Below are positions 46,839 through 56,665 of a stretch of DNA of 64,000 nt, in pieces. Both the position numbers and the translations under genes were made by a program. The DNA lies in contig JBBPUQ010000007.1 in assembly GCA_038501195.1 (NCBI GenBank), positions 1,961,501-2,025,500 of the forward strand, written 5' to 3'. Each line of letters opens with the position of its first letter. The stretch's first letter is position 1. Under the pieces are notes generated by a model that made no database searches, was not told the DNA's origin, and saw only the letters and a list, made by a program, of their open reading frames with translations. The stretch comes from Nemania diffusa (lineage: Eukaryota > Ascomycota > Sordariomycetes > Xylariales > Xylariaceae).

Positions 46839-47363
46839 ATGCACATCTCCATCGGCGCCGTAGTAACCTACGCGTGCGCCGCCTCAGCCGCAATCAACTG
46901 GACCCTCCAGAAGGCCGCGAACCCCACGGCGGACCAGCAGGACGCGTACGGGCGGATCGAGAGCGCGATGCGGCTCGCGGCGGCGCGGTACGCGCGGTTC
47001 ACCGCGGCGGCGAAGACGGTGCGCGTGTACTACAGCCCGGGCGTGCCGACGGCGGAGGCGAGCTACAACGGGGACCTGCGGTTCGGGGCGGACCGCGCGT
47101 ACATGACGGAGCGGACGGCGATGCACGAGATCGCGCACACGCTCGGCGTCGGGCAGACGGCCGCCTTCGACCGCCTCTGCGCCGCCGGCACCTGGCCCGC
47201 CGCGCTGCCGCTGCTGCGCTCCTTCGATGGAGCGGCTGCGAAGATCAGCTGTGGCGGGGGCCACTTCTGGCCGTACGGGCTTAACTACGAGTCGGAGTGG
47301 AGCGAGACGAATGGGGATAGGCATGTGCGCATGGTTGATGCTATGCTTGCTGATGGGATGTGA
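46839..47363 (+). CDS. Small secreted HExxH metalloprotease-like protein
   Basis: 174 residues, single exon. A signal peptide (MHISIGAVVTYACAASA) is followed by an Ala-rich helical part. ERTAMHEIAHTLGVGQTAAF then shows the zinc-binding HExxH pair (His-Glu-Ile-Ala-His) of zincin proteases, with a Gly-rich stretch after it where some families supply the third ligand. A Cys/Gly-rich segment (KISCGGGHFWPYGLNYESEW) contains further candidate ligands. It is probably an extracellular protease or a relative; the precise family is not recognised. The gene is about as GC-rich as the esterase, with runs of GCG/CGC codons, unlike its AT-rich upstream DNA. TATAATATAATATC-like sequence lies 80-100 bases before the start. 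Confidence 0.7.
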   Translation: MHISIGAVVTYACAASAAINWTLQKAANPTADQQDAYGRIESAMRLAAARYARFTAAAKTVRVYYSPGVPTAEASYNGDLRFGADRAYMTERTAMHEIAHTLGVGQTAAFDRLCAAGTWPAALPLLRSFDGAAAKISCGGGHFWPYGLNYESEWSETNGDRHVRMVDAMLADGM

Positions 47364-47904
47364 GTGGTGGCTTTTTGGTGTGTATATATTGAGTTCATAG
47401 TTAATGCTGAGAACTATGGCCTCGATAGAAAGATGTCCGTCCTTTTACTCTGCCTAACTTTTAGTTCTTTAGTACCCGTTTCGGGGTTGATGGGAAATAA
47501 AAGCATAATTAAATATAAACATCTCTACTAGCAGTCCTGGCCCAGGACTCCTGGGTATATCGTTAAAGTCTGCAATGATAGCCTTGAAGTGAAAGGTTGT
47601 GGATTGCTTCAGCTTAAGACAGGATAGAATCCGATCACATAAGATAGCCCAAGTGTTGTCATGTACTGATTGCATAATGTTATTTGAAGTAATAAGCCAA
47701 ATGCTACTAGTGGCAAGAGGGCTATCATTCGACGCAGATCTCGATCACACCCTGTGATCTAGGTGTGCTACACGTAGAGGTCTAGTCCTAACCTTCCAGC
47801 CACAACATGTGGACAGAGAATTAAAAAGAAACAACCAATAATTCACTCACACCATCTTCTTCTTCATTGCTTTCCGCAACCCCTGCTTAACATATATCTA
47901 GGTA
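47364..47904. other. Intergenic between converging genes
   Basis: 3' flanks of the HExxH gene and the minus-strand MYND gene. Nothing recognised. Confidence 0.4.
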
Positions 47905-49653
47905 TTAAGGCATGTTTAAACCTAAAGCCTTGAACCGCCTTCTTCTTGCTTTGTCCTTACACCGTAATTCATAAATCGCTCTCAAGCTCTTACCCTGGTC
48001 TCTTGCCCTCCTCACGTCCTCATCGGTCAGCCACACTTGCGTGAGAAGTTGACTCTGCAAATGATTTTCTGTAGACCTCCAATTACCATCCGCATCTAAG
48101 TAGCAGCGGCCAACTGATGACTTATGAAGTTCCGAAAGGCCATCTCTGAGTGCCGTGTGGGCGACCGATATGATGGACTGCTTGTATATGGCGAAGCCGG
48201 TGTTGTCAAGCTTGTATAATGTCGGCGCAGTTGGAATCCTGTCTTTCCTGTTGCCCATAGTGTCCATGTTGTCCCAAATGGCAGCCTCTATTTTCTGCGC
48301 CAGTAATACATGTTGGTTGTCAGAATAGCCTAGAAATTGTGTAGTACTACTAGGATAAGTGTCCAACTTATTCTGCTTAATGGTGCCGAAAGGGTTGGAG
48401 ACGGCCTTGCCGGCTGTACGATGATAGAGCCAAGGTTCCCACTTTGCCACCGTCTCACGCCAACCAAACTACCAAGAAAGGAGCGTCAGTGATAATATCC
48501 TTAAGTATTCTACTGGGTCTGTGCAGTGATTCAAGATGTGGGAATAAACAACTCGCAGATCTGACCTGAGCTCCAGTAAGATCAACAACCATCTGTTCGC
48601 CGGACTGGAGTACTAGCCACAGCACATTGTGAATGCAGTGCATATTGAGGCTGATTGAGCCGTTTGATGTAACACAGGTGGGACGATGCGCATTTCGGGG
48701 TATAATTTCTATTTCTTTCAGCACTTTGCAAAGAGCTATGGTGAGCCTTGTCAGCCTTGACTGTTAACGAACCAATATCTTCAAGAAGTATTTCTCTTAC
48801 GTCGCAACAGCAAGTCCACAAGACCATAAAATGTACTTTGGAGCTCTCGGCACTTGTTGTTGAGCAGAACTGATAGACCATGCTCTTCGGATGGAGCCAT
48901 GTTATATGGAAAGAGCGCAAAAGGGTGTTTCCCTTGGGTTGGCCATTCTTCCCGCGGGCAATACACAGCCTTTATTATGCCATGCTCCTCGGAAATACTG
49001 GTAAGTGAATTTTCTACCCATGTTTCATTTTGGAACATTATGAAGATATCATAGAGTAATGATACGGCGCGATAAAGCTCCCTTCTCTCTAAACACTGGG
49101 GCTTGTGGCTTTTCCGTTGTCGAACTTGGCATTCCTTGCTGCAGTATGTCGTGCTAATAACGTGGTGAGAGTCTATCTGGAGTAGACAGGCGCTGCATAC
49201 GAACTTGGCGCCAGGCACTGCGCAGTTGTCGCAGACTTTAAGAGCCGTCAGACTAGGTGGCAGGAAGGCATGGCTACGCTCAGGGAGGTTACCCCGTTGC
49301 GCCTCGGATGTTTCCTCGTTCTTAAAAGGGAACGTTTCTTCTTTACGTCCCTGAGCAACCCACGCATAGTACTTCATGTGCCGGGACTTTTCCGAGCCGT
49401 CGTCAGGAATTTCGGGTTTGTGAAGAGCGAACCAACCAAGGTTAGCGCATAGCGACGAAGCACTATGATCCTGCAGGAAGGCTTTGACCCACGGCGTAAT
49501 GAAGTGAATATCTGGATCACGAGATTCGGAGGGAGAGAAAGAGTCGAAAGCCTCTATGACCCCAGGCTCTTTCCATCTGCTATCCTGGCTCGGGGCGGTC
49601 GGACTAAGTGAAGGACTGGGAAGGGCTTTAAAAAGCTTCTCGACTGGGTCCAT
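47905..49653 (-). CDS. MYND-type zinc-finger protein
   Basis: Exons 49,653-48,801; 48,735-48,566; 48,468-47,905 encode 528 residues in continuous frame. The MYND finger begins near residue 140: CDNCAVPGAKFVCSACLLQ, then TYCSKECQVRQRKSHKPQC, giving the usual Cys/His zinc ligands. After the finger comes a fungal-specific part with DLTGAQFGWRETVAKWEPW across the second intron joint, a pattern shared by a large group of ascomycete MYND proteins. The C-terminus is basic (RCKDKARRRRFKALGLNMP). MYND fingers mediate protein-protein contacts; the molecular role of this group is not known to me. The start was set at MDPVEKLFKALPSPS; the same frame stays open for 85 more codons upstream, but that part looks non-coding. 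The first intron acceptor (CCATAG) was chosen because it alone keeps the frame. Confidence 0.8.
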
Positions 49654-50426
49654 GGTCGAAATTTGGCCCGAGAATAATCGATAGTAGTGTTGTAGTAAAT
49701 AACTTGTACCTGAGATGGTAATCAAGTGAGAGTGGCAATAAGCATGCCCAGTAGTAGAGGCACTAGATATTCTGCACAAATACAATATCTCAGAGGATAC
49801 ATGAGCTTCACACAAACTGGCTGTGGCACAGGCAAGCAACTCATATAGGTATACATCGTGGCTGGATTGTTTGTCTTTCCATCCATACTTCAGACCCGGC
49901 ACAGGCACTTACCTTGTGAACCGCAAGGACATCTGTTACTTATCATAATCGGTAGGAACCCCAGTTCGAATGAAAATGCCCCTGGCAGGAACAATCTCTC
50001 TCTCGGTAACTTTAGATTGCGATTTACTTATGCAGGTGCTGTCGACATAGTTATTGAATTTATATGAAAAAAGAAACACTAATCGAAAATCGAAGGCTTT
50101 ACTTTCCGGGCTGCTGTGCGAAGCATTAGCAGTGGCCTAATATAATGTGCACTTAGACATTATAAGTATCCCTATCCGTGAAACTGGCGTTTTCTATGAC
50201 TAGGTAAGGAGCATCGAATAGAATAAGGAAAAGTAAACACGTGAAGCTTGCTGCGTGGGTTAAAAATAAGCCACTCGGTATGGTTAATATTTAACAGTTC
50301 ACTTATCTATACATGGTAAGAGTTTATGCACCTGAATTGTCCACACCAAAGAAGTAATGAAACGCTAGTATTTAAATAGTTAGGCCTGTTAAGGCGGATG
50401 CAAAAACAAGACAAATGAAAAATGAA

Positions 50427-50475
50427 ACATACAACACCAGGGATTCGCTGGTCGTCACCGACCCAACTACTAATC
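50427..50475 (-). pseudogene. Truncated 5S rRNA copy (3' part only)
   Basis: Read on the minus strand, about 49 bases match the 3' part of the intact 5S gene at 11,002-11,120, from TTAGTAGTTGGGTCGGTGAC through to TGTTGTATGT, with one visible difference (CCCTGG against CCCCGG). Sequence upstream of this point is unrelated, so the 5' half, including stem I's partner and most of the internal promoter, is missing. Only three T follow, not a full terminator. A pseudogene of the kind expected with dispersed 5S genes. Confidence 0.85.
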
Positions 50476-51164
50476 AGGCGATTATAAGAATTGGATGTAG
50501 AAGCTAATTCAGTCCTAAGATGCTGTAGTCGCAGTCCAAATTTGCTGTTCAAACTGTCGTATAGAGTACGGAAGCTGATCATATAGAAATAAACTTGGAG
50601 TACATGACGCACTGTATACCAAATTCCGTTTTCATGATATCGTTTTGTGTACCCAAGTACGTGCTGTGAACCGAATGTTGTTTCGTTTTGTCATATTTAA
50701 AGCTGTGCCCACTGTAACGTAGCTACATTAAACGTGTGGTCATAACCGCCCCCAACACGTATATGTAGTCCTTTTCCGATTTGAAGTTCGTGCGGACAAC
50801 CTCCCGCGAATAACCTTACGTACAACGATTAAACCCAGGAAGTAGCTATTAGTACCCAGGATTTAGCATACGTCCTAGAATAGAGTAAGTAGATGTGCCA
50901 AACGTCGCCGTTGGGGGGTTTGATTGACTTTTCAGGCTTGATACTTACCATTTTCTCGAATCCAACATTGAGCGCTCTTTCTTAAAGCAGGCGTAAATAG
51001 CCTAAGTAGGTCCTGAAGCCAGCACGTCCCAAAAGCGACGCACTTATAGTTTCCCTAGGAAGAATATCTCAGCTGCAGCTTTCCCCAGGGAGCAGTAGCA
51101 CCGTAGAAATAGGAAAGAGTTAACAAGATACAATCTAGAAAGATCAACAAACGACTTCGAAACC

Positions 51165-51271
51165 ACGTCTATTTAAACGGGCTTGATCCCCCTGTTCCAG
51201 GTTCTTCTCATCTCATCTTTTCGTCCTCATCAAACACCATGCCCACCACTTCTTCCCCTTTCTTGCCCTAG
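51165..51271 (+). promoter_or_regulatory. Promoter/leader-like segment with a 10-codon frame
   Basis: TATTTAAAC at about 51,170-51,178 is followed by a C/T-rich stretch (CAGGTTCTTCTCATCTCATC) and ATG at 51,239 in the context CACCATG. The frame is only 10 codons (MPTTSSPFLP, stop at 51,271). This arrangement resembles a fungal promoter and 5' leader. What follows is the duplicated noncoding element rather than a gene, so a spliced or noncoding transcript is possible. Confidence 0.35.
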
Positions 51272-51326
51272 TCCTGTCGAAGTATAGCATCTCCTAAAAA
51301 GGGTGTATACCAACCTTCAATTATAC

Positions 51327-51400
51327 CCGTCGGCAGCCTCAGACGCTTTCAGCGCATATCATCATAGGCAAGGCAGGTTCTCCCCCGGGGGTGTAATTCC
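51327..51400 (+). repeat. Duplicated 53-nt element, copy 1
   Basis: Bases 51,327-51,379 (CCGTCGGCAGCCTCAGACGC onward to GGCAAGGCAGGTT) are identical to 51,517-51,569, 190 bases away in the same orientation. The match continues imperfectly to a shared TAATTC. After the identical part this copy has a C/G palindrome, TCCCCCGGGGG. Function unknown. Confidence 0.8.
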
Positions 51401-51516
51401 AAGGATTATAACGTGGTAACACTGACAGCCTTTGGCTCAACGACGATTACTCAACTTATGAGGTCCCTGTAAGTCAGCTTTGCCGACGCCCTGTATCGTT
51501 CTTTAGGTTTTCTATT

Positions 51517-51590
51517 CCGTCGGCAGCCTCAGACGCTTTCAGCGCATATCATCATAGGCAAGGCAGGTTTCCCCTTCGGGTGTATAATTC
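51517..51590 (+). repeat. Duplicated 53-nt element, copy 2
   Basis: Second copy of the element at 51,327. Its first bases CGTCGGC pair with GCCGACG at 51,482-51,488, a 7-bp stem absent from copy 1. Its tail CCCCTTCGGG forms a small CTTCGG-type hairpin. A GTAAGT...TTTAG stretch (about 51,470-51,506) that could be a short intron lies directly before it. Confidence 0.8.
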
Positions 51591-54485
51591 ACTATATGGG
51601 GTTAGAGGCTAGGTTCGTGTAGATATTGGGGCGGGGATGGAGGAACTTAGTACGATGTTAGTGGCAGCAGATGGACCGAATGATTTCTATACTGAGCCGA
51701 ATGGTGAGCGTCTCTGAATGTTCTTCCCAATCTCTGGCACCGCGATGGATGTCACTGAAGGGATTATAGTGGTTGGGGAAACCGCTCGAGTGGCCTGAAT
51801 CTGGCTTGTATCCGGAGTGAAGATTTGAAGCATCTCTTGGAACTATATGTATGTGTGTAGGTAGATAGGTACCTATAACGCTTTTTGAAAGGACGGGTGC
51901 AGAGCCGAGTGGCCTGTACGGATTTTCCACATTTGTTGAGAGATTGATTGAATAGGTGATGATTCTGAGTGGTTCCCAAGTGTTGATTGGTTAGGATGGA
52001 GTGACGCAATCCTCCTGTTAGACACTTTAGTGCGCGGTAGCTGAGGTAACGCTCGAGCCAGGCTTTGATCTTTGCACAATCATTTTTGGTGTAAGTGCTT
52101 CGTGCCGATACTTTCAACAATTTTCGGCGTGATTCTCTTCAAACTTCGAGCCTAATTCTTTATTTGGGATTGACTGGCCATCGCTGGACCTGCTGAAAAC
52201 GCCCCGAGATATGCCAGTCCACGTAGAAGAAGTACTAATAATGCATGCTGTCCCCGGTCTACACTTGTTCTGCTAGCAAAAGATTTCCCGTAAAAGCTGT
52301 TCTTCTTGACGAGGAGCTGGAAAGATAACTTGACCCTTAAACTAATATTGAGTTCATACGCCGGCAATAATCTTGGACCTTAGCAATGACAACGTTGTGA
52401 ATGTAGCTCAAATAACATTCTAAAATTTATTTGTCCCCAAATGTCGTGCAGTAAATATAAGAGCCCTATTTGGTGGTCGCATCTAAGCTGAAATCTGACT
52501 GACTAATACGGCATTCGCTCTCTGTAAGAGTACGCCGGATTTGAAGATGTGCACTATCCGGAGGAAGAAAGTGATATCAGAAGAGCATGAGACCGGATGG
52601 ACGAGTCTCATATTGAGTTTCGTGTTATGGGGTGGCTCTGATGCGCCTCGATTGCTAGGCGCACGCATGTACCAGTACGGAATGGCTTTTACAATCTTGG
52701 ATTTTCTTTTCTTTTTTAATATATATAGAAAAGACTTGATGTACTATACCTGACCTTAAACTGCTTAGCTTATAATACCGATAGTAAATATGCTGGTGAA
52801 TCTTGTCGACGAACGAGGAGGGGCACAGAACATCAGCGCTGAAGTTCCTGTAGGCAGTTTCGATAGCAGGTAATACTAAGAGGGATTTTACGCGTGTGAT
52901 TATTTTGTCCGTGCGAGTCGAATAGGAGTTCGGATTTTTGCGTAACAGCAACTCTCGAGCCCTCTAACTAACCTATGACATAATTATACTTTAGGCCTTA
53001 TTCTTACCTTTATATAATTAATGAGAACTAGATAATATGTATTCTACATAAAACTACAGTTTGATATTTCAAACCGAAATTCTCTACAGGCACTGTTTAC
53101 GCTAGCAAAGGGGCCTTAAAAGGTTGTTTCAACATGTATACCAGTCTGAAAAAGCTGGCTTCAGCCTGCTTGTGGGTACAAGATACCTTTTAATTCAAAA
53201 TTAGATTCGAGCTGTTCGTAGTCCTTTTATCTACCAAAGACGAAACTTGAAAATCAGTGTGGGAAAACCTGTATGATTATGTTTAGGATGGTGTGGTAAC
53301 TTCCATGTATGATGACGATATTGCACCCCCAGCTTACCTATCACAGCTCCAGTGCCACAGGCGAAGAGCGACTTACGGCATAGCGCTCATGTTCCGAACC
53401 TTTTCCATCCTACGTTAAGTGAATTCATGACTACGGCCCCCATAGATGATACGGGGATATATATGCCGCCTCAGTTCCTGATAGGGTACATCATATACTC
53501 TCACCTAAGCCACCAATTACAGAATTGCACCCTACAGGGTTTAGTACTATTTCTGCGCACATCTAAGGGCTGGCGGGACTTACAATACCTTGTCACAGCC
53601 GATGGATGATGCTGTATACTTACTGCTGGTAGCTACTAGCGTGGAGCTTCAGGTTGTCTCGCCTAATATTTATGATATGCCTACCGATTTATTTTGGAAA
53701 CTAGAAAATTATGGGAATATCAAATGGTACTTCACTTCTCAGAATCCCATCTGTCGGTTTTCTCTGCAGGGTAATATGAACTTCAAGATCTTGCCAAGAC
53801 TATCTACTGATTAGATCGTCTACGTCATTTATCATGAGGTAGTCTTAGCCATGCAGGTCAACATGCTTCTATTGTGGCTGAAACTCTGGCCAATTTTCAG
53901 ACCAATGAACACTAGTATTTCCTAGACGTCGTTTTCGATGATTCTTCGTGTTCCCCAAAGAATGACGTTAGTGGCATGACTTTGGGCTCTTACTAGAACA
54001 GAAGGCTAAGATCTACAGATGCTGATCTGACCCCGGTAAATAAACGGTTTTCGGCGGATTTCTCTCCAATCAGCAGCACTGAGATCGACAAGATGGTGGG
54101 AGCCTAAAATACTCTAGAACAAGTTTCCAGCCACAACCATCCACTACCTAGGTAGGTAGCAGCCTGCCCATCAAAAGATTTAGTGCTGCGTGCGTAATAT
54201 TCCGCATGGAAGGTGGCTTTTAGTACCTATGATATCATGGCCGCATACGTCACAGGTGTGGCTCATGAGATCGGTGGGATCGGTGGGATTTCGAGATCAC
54301 TGTTGAAGATATAAGTCGAGGCTCTGCTCGAGGAAAAGCGATACAATACCGAGAGATCAAACACTACAAACACTACAAACCTATACAATAAGCAAAGCCT
54401 CATACATAGCTGAGAAAAGAACTGTCAGCCATCAAAGAAATCACAACCCACCCTCTCGCAACAAACACATACAAACAAATCCACC

Positions 54486-54818
54486 ATGTCCAACAACCAG
54501 AACGGCGGACTTCTCGGCGGCCTCACCGGCGGACTCGACAACGTCCTAACGGGCGGCGACCAGGCCAAAGGCCAAGGAGGGCTCCTCGGCGGTGTCACAG
54601 GTGCCGTGGGTAGCACAACACAGGGCCTAGGCAACGGCCTGAACTCCACAACACGGGGCGTCGGCAACGCTGTCGGACAGACAACCGAGGGTCTCGGAAA
54701 CACAGTTGGCGGTGTCGCCAACACGGCAGGCGGCGCTGTTGGTGGTGTCGGGAAAACAGTTGGCGGCGCTACTGGAAACGGCAACCAGGACAACGCGTTC
54801 AAGAGCTACGGAATCTAA
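54486..54818 (+). CDS. Glycine-rich 11-mer repeat protein (LEA-like/hydrophilin-like)
   Basis: 110 residues, single exon, start context ACCATGTCC. The N-terminal part is Gly/Leu-rich (GGLLGGLTGGLDNVL). From about residue 43 there are five consecutive 11-residue units: TTQGLGNGLNS, TTRGVGNAVGQ, TTEGLGNTVGG, VANTAGGAVGG, VGKTVGGATGN. An 11-residue period with small hydrophobic residues at fixed places is characteristic of group-3 LEA-type and related stress proteins, which form amphipathic helices on drying or at membranes. There is no signal peptide. It is probably a small cytosolic stress or desiccation protein; glycine content is higher than in classical LEA proteins, so the comparison is inference. 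The leader contains repeated ACTACAAAC words. Confidence 0.75.
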   Translation: MSNNQNGGLLGGLTGGLDNVLTGGDQAKGQGGLLGGVTGAVGSTTQGLGNGLNSTTRGVGNAVGQTTEGLGNTVGGVANTAGGAVGGVGKTVGGATGNGNQDNAFKSYGI

Positions 54819-55330
54819 GTCGTGACGATTGGTTCCTGAAAAGGGATCCTGTGTATACAAATATGGGCGCAACAGTGTGATTTTGGTCTGGGTCTGGGAT
54901 TATGATTTGTATAATTACTTTGGGGTATAAAGATGTGTATTAATTACACTGAGACCCACGATGGAATTGGGCAGGTATAAATAAACTTACTATATACCGA
55001 CATATATAATTCATGCTCCTATTAACAGTGTTGAGGCGGTACTACCAATGTATGCGTCTTATGCCTTGGAATAGGTACGATGAATGGTAGTTAATTTGTA
55101 CTCGCCTAGACAGAGTGATAGGTAGCGGTAACAGGTGCCTGAGCAATACTTAGTGCAGTGGTCGATGTTCCGCCAAGCCACTGAACAGCAAATGTGGCTG
55201 CGTGTATATGCGTGGCTTGAGCAGTCGGTGCAGTGGGGTTATCTGTGAACTGTAACTTGCCTATGAGGTTACTTAGGTTTTGTCTACATGTAGGTAAGTA
55301 ATCTTTCGAGATTTATCTAGCTAATTCACC
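54819..55330. other. Intergenic before COG5
   Basis: About 500 bases; 3' flank of the repeat protein and promoter of COG5. Nothing else recognised. Confidence 0.4.
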
Positions 55331-56665
55331 ATGTCGGCCAACGGCGAAGAAGAGGTGTCCTATATAGATTACGACACCTTTCTCGATCCCAATTTCAAAC
55401 CCTCTGCATTTGCGAACACACTTGTCCTCGCCACGAACAATCCCACCGATACGCCACTGGATCTCTCGACACCACTTTCCAAGGTTCTGTTCGATGCGCA
55501 AGAGATCGACTCCCACATCGACGTCCTCACGACCCGTTCTGCCGTTCCCCTTCTCACCCACACAAAAGAGCAGACAGATGCCAGTAAGAGGATAATATCT
55601 GAAATCGACAATCAAGTCAAAAGTTTGAACGAGAGCTACAAGCAGCTCGAGAAGGAGGTTATACAAAAACATGCCGAGGCCGACGAAGTGCGCCTCGTCG
55701 CCTCGAGGCTATGGGAAACCTTGAAGCTTGGTAGGTCTGTTGGCCGGTGTCTCCAGCTAGGCCGGCAGCTAGAGGTCCAGCATGGTGAAATATCCAGCGG
55801 GACTGGCAACAGCAAGAAAGAGGATCACAGAGCCCTTGTACGATGTGCGCACACGATACTCTCCTTGAGAGAAATTACCGAAAAGAGAGGCCCCGGCGAG
55901 GAAGGGCACGGACTAGAGAAGGTTGAGGCTATTAGAAGTCTAGAGGATCACGTTGTTGGGCCAATTGAACGGTCTATAAAAACTACCTCGGAACAGATCA
56001 TCCGCGAATTCTCCATCGGTTCTGCGTCGGGAACGGCCACATTTGCGCAAAGTGAGGAAGCCAAAACACGAACGATATCTGCAGCCATTACCCTCTACCT
56101 GACATCGCCGACTATTGGTGTGAAACTCGACAAATGGACCCCCCAACTCCTGGTACAAGCTCTCGAAGTATACCTACGAAATGCGCTCCAAAGCTCCATA
56201 GCCTCGCTCGCTCGATCGCTTGCGACACTACCCTCACTCGACCGCACCTTGGCCGAGGTCTCGGCGCGATGCCAGAACATCATCGCTCTTGAAATCATAC
56301 TCGACGCAACCAAGGCACCACCACACCCGCTTCTACCGGCGCAAAAACACGCGCCGGAAAAGAATAATCTATTGCAGCCCCTTCTCGCATACCTCGAAAC
56401 GGGATCGCTTGCCTCCTACTTCTGGAGGTCTATGGCGGGCAGCCTTGCGACAAGAGTACAGGAGATAGTTAATCGTGGTGGTGTATCTGCTAGGACGTTG
56501 AAATCGAATCGAACCTCAGTGGGCGAGGCAATCCGCGAGTGCGTTGTTCGAGGTAGCCAACCACCTAGTACCGTGGGAACGGCTAAAGATCGTGGCGCGA
56601 AAGGCGAGTGGGATAGAGAGGTGGCTGTTATGGTAGGGAGCGTGGTAAATAATCTGGGGCGATGA
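55331..56665 (+). CDS. COG5: Conserved oligomeric Golgi complex subunit 5
   Basis: 444 residues, single exon, start context ACCATGTCG. The N-terminus is the family hallmark: SYIDYDTFLDPNFKPSAFANTLVL, then NNPTDTPLDLSTPLSKVLFD, then QEIDSHIDVLTTRSAVPLL. A coiled-coil follows (about residues 80-130; ASKRIISEIDNQVKSLNESYKQLEKEV), then ETLKLGRSVGRCLQLGRQLE. COG5 belongs to lobe B of the eight-subunit COG tether, which captures vesicles recycling within the Golgi and keeps glycosylation enzymes in place. It is a peripheral membrane protein with no signal or membrane helix. The length fits fungal COG5, which is shorter than animal COG5. Being uninterrupted and conserved, it is one of the safest calls in the window. 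Confidence 0.9.
   Translation: MSANGEEEVSYIDYDTFLDPNFKPSAFANTLVLATNNPTDTPLDLSTPLSKVLFDAQEIDSHIDVLTTRSAVPLLTHTKEQTDASKRIISEIDNQVKSLNESYKQLEKEVIQKHAEADEVRLVASRLWETLKLGRSVGRCLQLGRQLEVQHGEISSGTGNSKKEDHRALVRCAHTILSLREITEKRGPGEEGHGLEKVEAIRSLEDHVVGPIERSIKTTSEQIIREFSIGSASGTATFAQSEEAKTRTISAAITLYLTSPTIGVKLDKWTPQLLVQALEVYLRNALQSSIASLARSLATLPSLDRTLAEVSARCQNIIALEIILDATKAPPHPLLPAQKHAPEKNNLLQPLLAYLETGSLASYFWRSMAGSLATRVQEIVNRGGVSARTLKSNRTSVGEAIRECVVRGSQPPSTVGTAKDRGAKGEWDREVAVMVGSVVNNLGR

Larger units (their letters stand above)
49654..54485. other. Gene-poor stretch of 4.8 kb
   Basis: The largest gene-free interval outside the AT block. It contains the truncated 5S copy (50.4 kb) and the duplicated 53-nt element (51.3-51.6 kb). 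Frames at 53,352-53,814 are short, unmatched and interrupted. The last 200 bases are the leader of the glycine-rich gene, with ACTACAAACACTACAAAC repeats near 54,362. Confidence 0.4.

Noticed and set aside
46874..47324. Two long frames overlapping the HExxH gene
   Set aside because: Arg-rich shadow translations caused by high GC; only the frame with the signal peptide and HEIAH motif is meaningful.
53352..53814. Two overlapping 74-85-codon frames that might be exons of one gene
   Set aside because: No frame-compatible splice pair and no family resemblance.
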